DNA of 27,574 bases from Firmicutes bacterium UBA1739 (GCA_002315385.1 DCHZ01000036.1:1-27574), one strand, 5' to 3'; shown: positions 16,615-24,177, numbered from the stretch's first letter. Translations and numbers: made by a program. The notes: generated from the sequence alone by a model not told the origin.

Positions 16615-17886
16615 ATGTTAGATATTAAAAGAGTAAGAAATGAATTTGACAGTGTAAAAAATGCAGTTGAGTCAAGAGGACAGGGGGATTTTAATCTGCC
16701 AAAGGCTGTGGAACTGGACGAAGCAAGAAGAGCTTTGCTGGCGGATGTGGAACTTCTTAAGAATAAACAGAATGCATCTTCAAAGGAAATTCCAAAGCTC
16801 AAGAAAGCGGGACAGGATACAACAGAGCTCATGGCTGAAATGAAGGCTCTGTCGGAAAAAATAAAGGAAGAGGATGAGAAGGTTAAGGCCGTAGAGGCGG
16901 AGCTTCAGAGCACACTCCTCGGTATTCCGAATACACCGCATCCGTCGGTACCTGTTGGTCTCAGTGATGAGGATAATGTGGAGATTAAGAAATGGGGAAC
17001 ACCGAGAGAATTTGATTTTGAATTTAAAGCTCACTGGGATGTCGGAACAGACCTGGGAATCCTCGATTTTGAAAGAGCTGCAAAAATTTCGGGTGCGAGA
17101 TTTACTGTATATAAAGGGCTTGGCTCAAGACTGGAAAGATCTGTAATGAATTTTATGCTGGATTTACATACAGAACAGCACGGATATACAGAAATACTTC
17201 CGCCGTTTATGGTAAATCGGGCTGCTATGACGGGAACCGGACAGCTTCCGAAATTTGAAGAGGATATGTTCCATGTTCCGGCAAAAGACTTTTTCCTTAT
17301 TCCGACAGCAGAGGTTCCTCTTACAAACCTCAGAATGGGAGAAATTATCGACGGAGCGGAGCTCCCGGTTTATTATACAGCTTATACCCCGTGCTTCAGA
17401 AAGGAAGCCGGTTCAGCGGGAAGAGATACAAGAGGATTAATCCGTCAGCATCAGTTTAATAAGGTTGAATTAGTAAAGCTTGTTAAACCAGAAGCTTCAT
17501 ATGATGAGCTTGAAACACTTCTGCAGGATGCGGAGAGTGTTCTCCAGATTCTCGAAATTCCTTACAGGGTTGTTAAGCTCTGCTCAGGTGATCTGGGATT
17601 CAGTTCGGCAATGACATATGATATCGAAGTATGGATGCCTTCATACAACAGATATGTTGAGATTTCATCTTGCTCAAACTTTGAGGACTTCCAGGCAAGA
17701 CGTGCACAGATAAGATTCAAGAAAGACCCGAAAGCAAAAGCACAGCTTGTTCATACACTTAACGGTTCGGGTGTTGCAGTCGGAAGAACAACAGCGGCAA
17801 TCCTTGAGAATTATCAGAACGAGGACGGCACAGTAACAATTCCGGATGTTCTTGTTCCTTACATGGGTACAGATATTATTAAATAA
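16615..17886 (+). CDS. serS: Seryl-tRNA synthetase
   Basis: SerS charges tRNA-Ser with serine. The 423-residue protein has the long antiparallel coiled-coil arm at about 28-105, then the class II catalytic core. Motif 2 contains CFRKEAGSAGRDTRGLIRQH, and motif 3 is the GVAVGRTTAAILENYQ region. ATG 16615 follows AAGGAAGGTG. There is no T-box leader; the gene sits 15 bp after the glutamine-synthetase-like gene and appears to be the last gene of that unit, with a terminator 11 bp after the stop. Confidence 0.98.
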   Translation: MLDIKRVRNEFDSVKNAVESRGQGDFNLPKAVELDEARRALLADVELLKNKQNASSKEIPKLKKAGQDTTELMAEMKALSEKIKEEDEKVKAVEAELQSTLLGIPNTPHPSVPVGLSDEDNVEIKKWGTPREFDFEFKAHWDVGTDLGILDFERAAKISGARFTVYKGLGSRLERSVMNFMLDLHTEQHGYTEILPPFMVNRAAMTGTGQLPKFEEDMFHVPAKDFFLIPTAEVPLTNLRMGEIIDGAELPVYYTAYTPCFRKEAGSAGRDTRGLIRQHQFNKVELVKLVKPEASYDELETLLQDAESVLQILEIPYRVVKLCSGDLGFSSAMTYDIEVWMPSYNRYVEISSCSNFEDFQARRAQIRFKKDPKAKAQLVHTLNGSGVAVGRTTAAILENYQNEDGTVTIPDVLVPYMGTDIIK

Positions 17887-17897
17887 AATAAAAAATT

Positions 17898-17924
17898 AAG
17901 GCAATCGTTTCGGTTGCCTTTTTT
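17898..17924 (+). terminator. Intrinsic terminator after serS
   Basis: The 10-bp arms AAGGCAATCG (17898-17907) and CGGTTGCCTT (17911-17920), with one G-T pair and a 3-nt loop, run into six T's (17919-17924). An A-rich run precedes the stem. The next start codon is only 14 nt after the T run. Confidence 0.92.
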
Positions 17925-17937
17925 CATAGGAGTAAAT

Positions 17938-20016
17938 ATGTGGATTTGGTTAAATAAAGAAAAATATCCTGACTTACAGGAAACAAACAATGCATTAAGC
18001 GACAACAGATATAATAATTATGCTGTCGCAGATTTTCTTAAGGAATATAAATATAATAAAAAAATTATTTCTGCGGAAATAAGAGTAAGTGCAAGCATTA
18101 AATATTTGCTTTCGGTTAACAAAAAATATATCGGAAGAGGTCCGGTTGATTGCGGTGGTGATATTGATTTCACAACTACAATGTTAAGACATTATTATAA
18201 TTGTTACAGTATTGATGTAAATTCAAACGAATTTACAGTTGAAGCTACAGTTTATAATAAACCTGTAGTATATTCGGATTTAGGATTAGGTCACGGCGGT
18301 TTGTGGTTTGAAGCAGATTTAATATTTGAAGACGGCGAAAAGAAAACCATAAGCTCCGATGAAACCTGGCTTGCGAAATATAACGAGCAGTATGCAGATG
18401 ATGAAACTGTTGACAGAACAAAGTCCGCAGGTGATTATCTTAATGTCAGCACATTCCCGTATCCGTTAAAGCAATTCGATATTTCTCCGTTGCCGAATCT
18501 TACAGAAGAAACAGTACAACATAATGCGGTGAGAAAAGAAAACGAAATTGAAATAATTTTTGATAAAATATATTGCGGATTCATCTGCTTTGATGTAGAA
18601 ACAAAGGAAAAGGTAGAATTTGAAATTCATTATCACGAGATAAAAAGAGAAGATACACCGCAGAAATTCATTGCAGATTCTAACTCATCTTTCCGCCATC
18701 TTACAATGAAAAGCTGTGACAGAATTACAATAAAAAATCTCACAAACAATAACGATTTTGAGATAAAAAATATTAAGTTTATTTTTATTCATTACCCTTG
18801 CGATGATAACGCATCTTCATTTGATTGCAGCGACAAAGGTTTAAATAAGGTTTATGAGGTTACAAAACACACATTAAAGTTATGCAGACAAAGTCTTCAT
18901 CTTGACTCCCCTATGCACCAGGAACCGCTTGGCTGTACAGGCGATTATATGATTGAAAGCCTTATGAATTACTACACATTCGGCGATAATCGTCTTACAA
19001 GAATTGACCTTGTTCGTACAGCAGACAGATTGATTATCGGTGACGGATATATGTTCCACACAACCTACAGTATGCTGTGGATTCAGATGCTTTATGATTA
19101 TTATATGTATTCTGGAGATTACACAATCTTTAAGGACACCGAAAAAGCATTAGAGCTGTTGCTCACGAGGTTTAACAGTTATATTGGTGAAAACGGCTTG
19201 ATTGAAAAGTCAAAAGACTTTATGTTTATGGATTGGATGGTCTGCGACGGCTACAGTCTTCATCATCCTCCGAAGGCACTCGGACAGACAGTTTTATGTT
19301 CATTTTATTATGGCGCATTGAAGACTGCAGAAAAGATTTATGAAATAGTAAATCAGAAAGAACAACAAAACGCAGTACAACAGCGAGCAGTAAATTTGAA
19401 AAATGCAATGAATAAGTATTTATTCGATACCGAAAAAGGCTTGTACATAAGCGGTCTAAACACTCCGAATCTAGTTCCCGAATATTTCTATCTTCCGAAG
19501 AACTCCGAAAAGATATATTATACGAAGCACGCAAATATTCTTTGTGCTTTGTACGGAGTCTGCGAAAAAGAGCAGGAAGCACAGATACTCGAAAAGGTTT
19601 TGGAAAATGAAGAAATGGTTGACTATCAGCCTTATTTTGCTCACTTTGTTTTTGATGCAATTTACAAAGCAGGCTTATTCTCGAAATACGGAATGAAAAT
19701 TCTACGCAAATGGATTCCGATAGTTGAGGATTGCGACAAGGGTCTTGCAGAAGGCTGGCATAAGCCCGAGGAAACATATTCCTTTGACCATTCTCACGCA
19801 TGGGGCGGTACTCCGATTTATCAGATGTCGAATAAGCTCTTACAAATAAAAATACTTGAACCAGGAATGAAGAAAATTTCAATTAATCCGAATATTTATG
19901 ATTTGGAGTATCTTAATGTTTCATTCCCGACGGATTACGGCAAAATTACAATCAGCGTAAAGGGAAACAAGACAGAGATAATTGAAAAACCGAACGAAGT
20001 TGAAATAGTAATTTAA
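17938..20016 (+). CDS. GH78-like glycoside hydrolase (alpha-L-rhamnosidase family)
   Basis: This 692-residue protein has the domain order of GH78 alpha-L-rhamnosidases. A beta-sandwich region (about 1-290) contains the carbohydrate-module-like GRGPVDCGGD. An (alpha/alpha)6 barrel follows, with D323-S-P-M-H-Q-E329-P-L-G-C-T-G-D336 aligning to the family's DxPxRExxGWTGD motif. A C-terminal beta domain begins after HSHAWGG and contains LEPGMKKISINPN. The usual Trp of GWTGD is Cys333, so the sugar preferred may differ. There is no signal peptide, so it should act on imported oligosaccharides or glycosides. ATG 17938 has AGGAG at 17928-17932; an upstream ORF extension to 17914 crosses the serS terminator and is rejected. 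TTA/TTG leucine codons are common, unlike upstream genes. Confidence 0.8.
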   Translation: MWIWLNKEKYPDLQETNNALSDNRYNNYAVADFLKEYKYNKKIISAEIRVSASIKYLLSVNKKYIGRGPVDCGGDIDFTTTMLRHYYNCYSIDVNSNEFTVEATVYNKPVVYSDLGLGHGGLWFEADLIFEDGEKKTISSDETWLAKYNEQYADDETVDRTKSAGDYLNVSTFPYPLKQFDISPLPNLTEETVQHNAVRKENEIEIIFDKIYCGFICFDVETKEKVEFEIHYHEIKREDTPQKFIADSNSSFRHLTMKSCDRITIKNLTNNNDFEIKNIKFIFIHYPCDDNASSFDCSDKGLNKVYEVTKHTLKLCRQSLHLDSPMHQEPLGCTGDYMIESLMNYYTFGDNRLTRIDLVRTADRLIIGDGYMFHTTYSMLWIQMLYDYYMYSGDYTIFKDTEKALELLLTRFNSYIGENGLIEKSKDFMFMDWMVCDGYSLHHPPKALGQTVLCSFYYGALKTAEKIYEIVNQKEQQNAVQQRAVNLKNAMNKYLFDTEKGLYISGLNTPNLVPEYFYLPKNSEKIYYTKHANILCALYGVCEKEQEAQILEKVLENEEMVDYQPYFAHFVFDAIYKAGLFSKYGMKILRKWIPIVEDCDKGLAEGWHKPEETYSFDHSHAWGGTPIYQMSNKLLQIKILEPGMKKISINPNIYDLEYLNVSFPTDYGKITISVKGNKTEIIEKPNEVEIVI

Positions 20017-20029
20017 GTAATTTATTCAA

Positions 20030-20065
20030 TTCAATATTGAAAAAGAAAATAAAAAATGATACCAT
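20030..20065 (+). promoter_or_regulatory. Candidate promoter with overlapping 12-bp palindrome
   Basis: TTGAAA (20037-20042) and TACCAT (20060-20065) are 17 bp apart, 20 bp before the protease start codon. A perfect palindrome TTCAATATTGAA (20030-20041) overlaps the -35, which would suit an operator. The ribosome site AAGAGGTGATT (20073-20083) follows. Confidence 0.45.
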
Positions 20066-20085
20066 AAACTAAAAGAGGTGATTCG

Positions 20086-22740
20086 ATGAAGAAAGTATTT
20101 TGTGTAATTTTTTCTTTAATAATTTTGTTAACGAGTTTGTCGATTGCGGTTGTCGCAAAGGATGCAACGACGGGTACATTGGCAAATGTAATAGTTTGTG
20201 TCCGCTTTTCGGGTGATACAACAGACAGCTTTGCAACAGGTACAGACAAATTGATTAGTTTGTATAACGATACAACGGAGCTTGATTCTTACTATCCGTA
20301 TGATTATTCGTTTAAGCATTACATAAGTGAAATTTCACGAGGCTTGTTGAATGTTGAAAACTATTTTCCGCAGTATGACGGAACAGTCATAACACCGCTT
20401 GATTTGTCGAGGCCTTATGAATATTATGATGACGGCACAGTTCTTATGGAGGTAATTGACGCATTTAACAGCGGAAGAATTACTTTACCTTCAAACAAAA
20501 AGCTTGACTATCGCACAAGCGGAATTATTGACAATGTAACGGTAATTTTGCAGGATGTCGAAAATCAGGATGACGCAGGCATGATGTGGCCGCATAAGAG
20601 TATTTGTCCTGTTCAGACAAAGATTAACGGCACATACAATATCGGTAATTATAATTTTATCAATGCCGATACATTTTTCGGAATGTATTCGATGACCGAG
20701 CAGGGTACAATTTCGCATGAATTTTTACACACAGTCGGTTTCCCAGATTTATACAGAGGGGGAAATATGTCGGGTGTTCCTGTCGGCAGATGGGATATTA
20801 TGGCGGCAAACAGTATGTATCAGCAGTACCCGTTGTCATATCTTCGTTATACAATGGGATGGGTTCCGATGCAGACAATTTCTGTCAGCGGTGACTATAC
20901 TCTTGATGCAGTTTCGGATGATGATTCAGACAGAATTCTCTACAAGCTCGAAACTCCGCTGTCAAACAGTGAATTCTTTATGCTTGAATACAGAAGTAAG
21001 GTTGAGCAGACAGGAATGACCTCGGCTGCAAAGAAAACGGATGCAAAAATTCCGTCATCGGGTCTTTTAATTTATCGTGTAAACACTTCTGTTGAATATC
21101 TGACGAATATTTCGGGAGACGATTATATCTACGTTTTCCGTCCCGGTGAAGAAGGGCTTATCGCATCAAAGGGCGACATAACTGCAGCGGCAATCAATCC
21201 GCTTGACGGTGAAACATCGTACGGCAGTGCTGATATGGATGCGAGCTTCACAGACGATACAATTTTCTATTCTGACGGAAAGAACAGCGGAATTGTTATC
21301 AGCAATGTTTCATATAGCTCTGACAAGTCGCAAATCAGCTTCCACGTTGAGTATCAGGACTATTCAACAATGGATTTGTGGTCAAATGTAGGCGCATCGA
21401 CAAGCTCGGGTGCATCGGTTGTCAAGGGTGCGGTTGATGATGACGGAAACAAATATGCAATGTCATTGAACACATTGAGTTATCCAAGCTCGGCAAATGT
21501 TTATAAATTCGTTGACGGACAATGGAAACAGGTCGGCACATCTCTCGGCGGAGCAATGGACGGAAACATACAGACATTCAACAATGAATTGTATGTTATT
21601 TATCAGAATTCAAGTTATTATCCTGTAATTGCAAAGCTCGAAAACGGAGCGTGGAAAACGATTGCAACCGATACTTCATCGCAGTATGCGTATAATCTGC
21701 AGATTTTTAAATCGGAAGATTCACTTTATTGCGGATGGGTAAACGGTGACGGAAATAAAGTAATAATCAAGAAAATAAATTCATCGTCAATGACGGCGGT
21801 CAACAGTACGCTGACAGCCTCGTATTTTTCCAATCCTGCACTGACCGCATCGGGTAATTATATTTATGCGGTGTACAGTGATTTCTTCGGTTCGGACACG
21901 TCAACAAAACTAAAAAGATATAATCTTACAACAAAAGCATGGGAAAATATTACTATTCCGAATGCTCCGAACGGCACAGTTGTTCACAAGGCGGCAAACA
22001 ATAACGGTGAAGTGTGGTTTTTAGCATCGGGTTACGACACAACACCGATAGTATTTTCTGTTAATTCAGACGGAACAGTAACGAAAAAAGAAGTGACAAC
22101 TGACATAGAAAATATTCTTGATATAGGTATAGCGGTCAACGATAACGGCACCTTGTTTGTCGGATTGTTTACCTCAACAAGCTCATCCGAGGTAATGTAT
22201 CTTGAAAATGGCGAGTGGAAACAGCTCGGAAGCAACCCGTGCGATTCCGTTCAGTCAGCTGATATGTATATCTATGGTGATACGGTTTATGTTGTGTCGG
22301 CAACACTTTCAAGCGGTGCGGTTGTGACCCGTTCAAAAGAAATGCCCCAGCTCCCTGTTGCAAAAATTCTTGCGAAGGAAGGCACAGACATTGAAATCCG
22401 TGACGGATATATTATAGGTTTACCGCTCAATGCAGTAGCACTTTCGTTGTATCTTGATACAACAGAGGGCGGTAAGATAGTATGTAATGAAATTCTTTCG
22501 GGAAGTCAGCTGAAGCTATACAGCGCAGACGATATTCTTCTTGCAACATATACGATTGTAATTCGCGGTGACGTTAACGAGGATAACGTGGTTGACGGAA
22601 CGGATTGCGTGCTGATAAACTGTATTTTAGATAACTCAACAATTTTTACCGAAAGACAAATTCTTGCGGCTGATGCAGACGGTGACAGAACGATAACCGA
22701 AAATGATTCGACAACCGTGTTTGAAATCGGGTTAAGATAA
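20086..22740 (+). CDS. Secreted M6-like metalloprotease with type I dockerin
   Basis: This 884-residue exported protein begins with a signal peptide (MKK, hydrophobic core 5-20, likely cleavage near VVA-KD, about residue 23). The protease part (about 35-435) carries the zinc motif H211-E212-F-L-H215-T-V-G218-F-P-D221-L-Y, as in M6 immune-inhibitor-A-like peptidases. Residues about 440-750 hold repeated blades of the type LENGxWKxLG, which look like a beta-propeller. A small beta domain (about 755-826) leads to a C-terminal type I dockerin with calcium loops at 829-840 (DVNEDNVVDGTD) and 863-874 (DADGDRTITEND). The dockerin predicts attachment to a cohesin-bearing scaffoldin, that is, a cellulosome-type complex. 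Its peptide substrate is unknown. It seems to have its own promoter. Confidence 0.88.
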   Translation: MKKVFCVIFSLIILLTSLSIAVVAKDATTGTLANVIVCVRFSGDTTDSFATGTDKLISLYNDTTELDSYYPYDYSFKHYISEISRGLLNVENYFPQYDGTVITPLDLSRPYEYYDDGTVLMEVIDAFNSGRITLPSNKKLDYRTSGIIDNVTVILQDVENQDDAGMMWPHKSICPVQTKINGTYNIGNYNFINADTFFGMYSMTEQGTISHEFLHTVGFPDLYRGGNMSGVPVGRWDIMAANSMYQQYPLSYLRYTMGWVPMQTISVSGDYTLDAVSDDDSDRILYKLETPLSNSEFFMLEYRSKVEQTGMTSAAKKTDAKIPSSGLLIYRVNTSVEYLTNISGDDYIYVFRPGEEGLIASKGDITAAAINPLDGETSYGSADMDASFTDDTIFYSDGKNSGIVISNVSYSSDKSQISFHVEYQDYSTMDLWSNVGASTSSGASVVKGAVDDDGNKYAMSLNTLSYPSSANVYKFVDGQWKQVGTSLGGAMDGNIQTFNNELYVIYQNSSYYPVIAKLENGAWKTIATDTSSQYAYNLQIFKSEDSLYCGWVNGDGNKVIIKKINSSSMTAVNSTLTASYFSNPALTASGNYIYAVYSDFFGSDTSTKLKRYNLTTKAWENITIPNAPNGTVVHKAANNNGEVWFLASGYDTTPIVFSVNSDGTVTKKEVTTDIENILDIGIAVNDNGTLFVGLFTSTSSSEVMYLENGEWKQLGSNPCDSVQSADMYIYGDTVYVVSATLSSGAVVTRSKEMPQLPVAKILAKEGTDIEIRDGYIIGLPLNAVALSLYLDTTEGGKIVCNEILSGSQLKLYSADDILLATYTIVIRGDVNEDNVVDGTDCVLINCILDNSTIFTERQILAADADGDRTITENDSTTVFEIGLR

Positions 22741-22752
22741 GAGAAGATATAG

Positions 22753-22766
22753 ATAAATCAGAATTT
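22753..22766 (+). repeat. 14-bp direct repeat, left copy
   Basis: ATAAATCAGAATTT is identical to 23407-23420, and GGGATT follows shortly after both copies. Each copy lies just behind a stop codon. Together they enclose the D1/DUF559/D2/pyrophosphatase block. Confidence 0.75.
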
Positions 22767-22775
22767 GCGGGGATT

Positions 22776-22820
22776 AAAGGCTCCCTCTTGGGGAGCTGTC
22801 GTCATAGACGACTGAGGGGG
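22776..22820 (+). repeat. Palindromic element D, copy D1
   Basis: It is a two-hairpin element: GCTCCC (22780-22785) with GGGAGC (22791-22796), then GTCGTC (22798-22803) with GACGAC (22807-22812), ending in TGAGGGGGT. It lies directly before the DUF559 remnant and is inverted relative to D2. Confidence 0.85.
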
Positions 22821-22827
22821 TAAAACT

Positions 22828-23024
22828 GTGATACCTTATAAAAACAGTCTGAATAAAAACGCATAAAATATGATGAAAGCCGTTCTGCATTTTTTAAAGA
22901 TTACGGAATTAAAGTTTTGCGATTTGCAAACAATGAAGTTAATGAGGATTTTGAAGCTGTATGTACTGTGATTGATAAAGAAGTGAACAACAGATTGGCA
23001 TGCAACAACCCCCACAGCCGCTGA
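22828..23024 (+). pseudogene. DUF559 (VSR-like) endonuclease remnant, internally deleted
   Basis: Two pieces of a DUF559 protein, a PD-(D/E)XK/very-short-patch-repair-like nuclease family, survive in different frames. From GTG 22828 the frame reads IPYKNSLNKNA and stops at 22864-22866; this matches the family's N-terminal segment. From 22866 the other frame reads KYDESRSAFFKDYGIKVLRF and continues ANNEVNEDFEAV, the family's conserved C-terminal strand and helix, to TGA 23022-23024. The roughly 70-80 residues between them, which hold the catalytic core, are missing. The gene cannot make an active nuclease. The last codons run into palindromic element D2, and D1 stands directly in front. Confidence 0.8.
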
Positions 23025-23050
23025 AGCGGCACCTCCCCCGAGGGAGGCTT
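23007..23050 (-). repeat. Palindromic element D, copy D2 (inverted relative to D1)
   Basis: On the - strand it reads AAGCCTCCCTCGGGGGAGG, then the hairpin GCCGC-TTCA-GCGGC, then TGTGGGGGTT. This is the same two-hairpin plan as D1, with different paired bases. It closes the DUF559 remnant on the right. On the + strand its end supplies GAGGGAGG just before an ATG at 23053. Confidence 0.82.
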
Positions 23051-23082
23051 TTATGAAAAATCATAAATTATGGAGTTACGTT

Positions 23083-23406
23083 ATGTTAGGAAAAATGGTA
23101 AATGTGACAGTGGACAGACCGCTTGGTAGTTTTCACCCTAAACATAAAAATATAGTTTATCCACTTAACTACGGATATGTGAACGGAATAATTGCTCCCG
23201 ACGGTGAAGAGCAGGATGTATATATAATGGGTGTTGATATGCCGATAAAAGAGTTTACGGGCAGAGTTGTTGCCGTGATTCGCAGAATAAATGATGTTGA
23301 AGATAAATGGATTGTTGCCCCCGAAGGATATACTGTAACAAAAGAAGATATTATTAAAGCAACATTTTTTCAGGAACAATATTTTAATATCGAGATAATT
23401 TTGTAA
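23083..23406 (+). CDS. Small inorganic-pyrophosphatase-like protein
   Basis: This 108-residue protein resembles the short clostridial proteins annotated as inorganic diphosphatase: VTVDRPLGSFHPKHK, YPLNYGYVNG, DGEEQDVYIMGVD, FTGRVVAVIRR and FQEQYF. The YPxNYGY and DGEEQDxYxLG segments mirror parts of family I pyrophosphatase active sites, but the protein is much shorter than the usual 165-180 residues, so true pyrophosphate hydrolysis is uncertain. ATG 23083 with GGAG at 23072-23075 begins the typical N-terminus (MLGKMVNVTVDRP). ATG 23053 in the same frame would add ten unconserved residues and would use a ribosome site contributed by repeat D2. It sits between repeats and a GNAT gene 29 bp downstream. 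Confidence 0.8.
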   Translation: MLGKMVNVTVDRPLGSFHPKHKNIVYPLNYGYVNGIIAPDGEEQDVYIMGVDMPIKEFTGRVVAVIRRINDVEDKWIVAPEGYTVTKEDIIKATFFQEQYFNIEIIL

Positions 23407-23420
23407 ATAAATCAGAATTT
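23407..23420 (+). repeat. 14-bp direct repeat, right copy
   Basis: Identical to 22753-22766. It starts immediately after the pyrophosphatase stop codon and runs into the ribosome site of the GNAT gene. Confidence 0.75.
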
Positions 23421-23435
23421 TCAGAGGGATTGATT

Positions 23436-23891
23436 ATGCTTGAGTATTTTTATACCGATAAAGACAATATAATATTTGTAAATCTATGTTGTCAGTTAAA
23501 TTGCGAACTGAACGAAATTCTTTCGGGACCTATCAATCCGATTGTTACCAGAGCCAATATGACCGATGATTTTTCAGATGTGATAATAGCTGTTGAAAAC
23601 GATGTTGTAATAGGGTGTATTGCCTTGAGACCGTTTTCACCCGATACCGCCGAAATAAAGAGAATGTATATCATTCCTTCCAAAAGGGCATCGGGTATGG
23701 GTAAAGCATTGCTTGAAAAGTGTCTTTCTCTGGCAAAGGAAAAAGGATATCGGTATGCCGTGTTGGAATCAAATGAAAAACTGCCGAACGCAAAGAATCT
23801 ATATTTGAAAGCCGGTTTTACAAAAATGCGTTCTTACGGTCCGTATGCAGCGCTGGAGGAAACTCTGTGTATGATAAAATCATTATATTGA
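23436..23891 (+). CDS. GNAT-family N-acetyltransferase
   Basis: This 151-residue single-domain acetyltransferase uses acetyl-CoA to acylate an unknown amine. The GNAT core is visible: strand DVIIAVENDVVIGCIALRPF (about 49-68), then EIKRMYIIPSKRASGMGKAL with the acetyl-CoA loop R/Q-x-x-G-x-G/A as RASGMGK, and the C-terminal YLKAGFTKMRSYGPY, typical of the YxxxGF signature. ATG 23436 has AGAGGGA at 23423-23429. A TTG six bases earlier is in frame but less likely. It follows the pyrophosphatase-like gene by 29 bp, so the two may be co-transcribed. Confidence 0.88.
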   Translation: MLEYFYTDKDNIIFVNLCCQLNCELNEILSGPINPIVTRANMTDDFSDVIIAVENDVVIGCIALRPFSPDTAEIKRMYIIPSKRASGMGKALLEKCLSLAKEKGYRYAVLESNEKLPNAKNLYLKAGFTKMRSYGPYAALEETLCMIKSLY

Positions 23892-23930
23892 TTCAATAAA
23901 TCCCGGTTTGTCAGGTTAATTAGAAAACAC

Positions 23931-23959
23931 AAACTCGCCCTCATTTTGAGAGCGAGTTT
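23931..23959 (+). terminator. Hairpin terminator after the GNAT gene
   Basis: AAACTCGC (23931-23938) and GCGAGTTT (23952-23959) form an 8-bp outer stem, with an inner CTCA/TGAG helix. Downstream is only moderately T-rich (TTTAATTTTG). It lies 39 bp after the GNAT stop and could work in either direction. Confidence 0.65.
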
Positions 23960-23993
23960 AATTTTGAAATAAATTGAGATTGTGCAGACCTCA

Positions 23994-24018
23994 GGCGACA
24001 AGATTGTCGCCACTACAA
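23994..24018 (-). repeat. Repeat family A, copy A1
   Basis: GGCGACAA-GA-TTGTCGCC palindrome followed by ACTACAA. The reverse complement matches A2 at 27091-27114 (TTGTAG-GGCGACAA-TTGTCGCC) almost exactly. Confidence 0.75.
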
Positions 24019-24021
24019 GCG

Positions 24022-24048
24022 TGTCATTCTGAGCATAGCGAAGAATCT
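24022..24048 (+). repeat. Repeat family B, copy B1
   Basis: TGTCATTCTGAG followed by AGCGAAGAATCT. This is the family consensus, also found in full or partial form at 24111, 24145, 24329, 27053, 27224 and 27472 in both orientations. Confidence 0.8.
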
Positions 24049-24052
24049 AATA

Positions 24053-24097
24053 AATTTACTTCGCAAATCGGCAGGAGCAGAGCCCCTGCCCTACAAA
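24053..24097 (-). repeat. Repeat family C, copy C1
   Basis: A 45-bp element containing GGCAGGAGCAGAGCCCCTGCC. Its reverse complement aligns end to end with C2 at 27302-27346, sharing GCTCCTGCCGA and the flanking GTAGG and AAATT ends. Confidence 0.8.
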
Positions 24098-24110
24098 ATA
24101 TACTAAGCCT

Positions 24111-24120
24111 TGTCATTCTA
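24111..24120 (+). repeat. Truncated repeat B (B2)
   Basis: Only the first ten bases of the B consensus (TGTCATTCTA) are recognisable. The rest has diverged or been replaced. Confidence 0.4.
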
Positions 24121-24144
24121 AGGAACAAATTACATTTATGTAAT

Positions 24145-24166
24145 TGAGATACTTCGCTCAGTATGA
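24145..24166 (-). repeat. Repeat family B, copy B3 (inverted)
   Basis: TGAGATACTTCGCTCAGTAT is the reverse complement of a shortened B unit (ATACTGAGCGAAGTATCTCA). Confidence 0.75.
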
Positions 24167-24177
24167 AATGCTTTTAC

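Noticed and set aside
16560..16615. T-box leader for serS
   Set aside because: Only 15 bp separate serS from the preceding gene, with no room for a leader.
19226..19882. 218-codon - strand open frame inside the GH78-like gene
   Set aside because: Antisense to the conserved barrel and C-terminal domain; no homology that I recognise.
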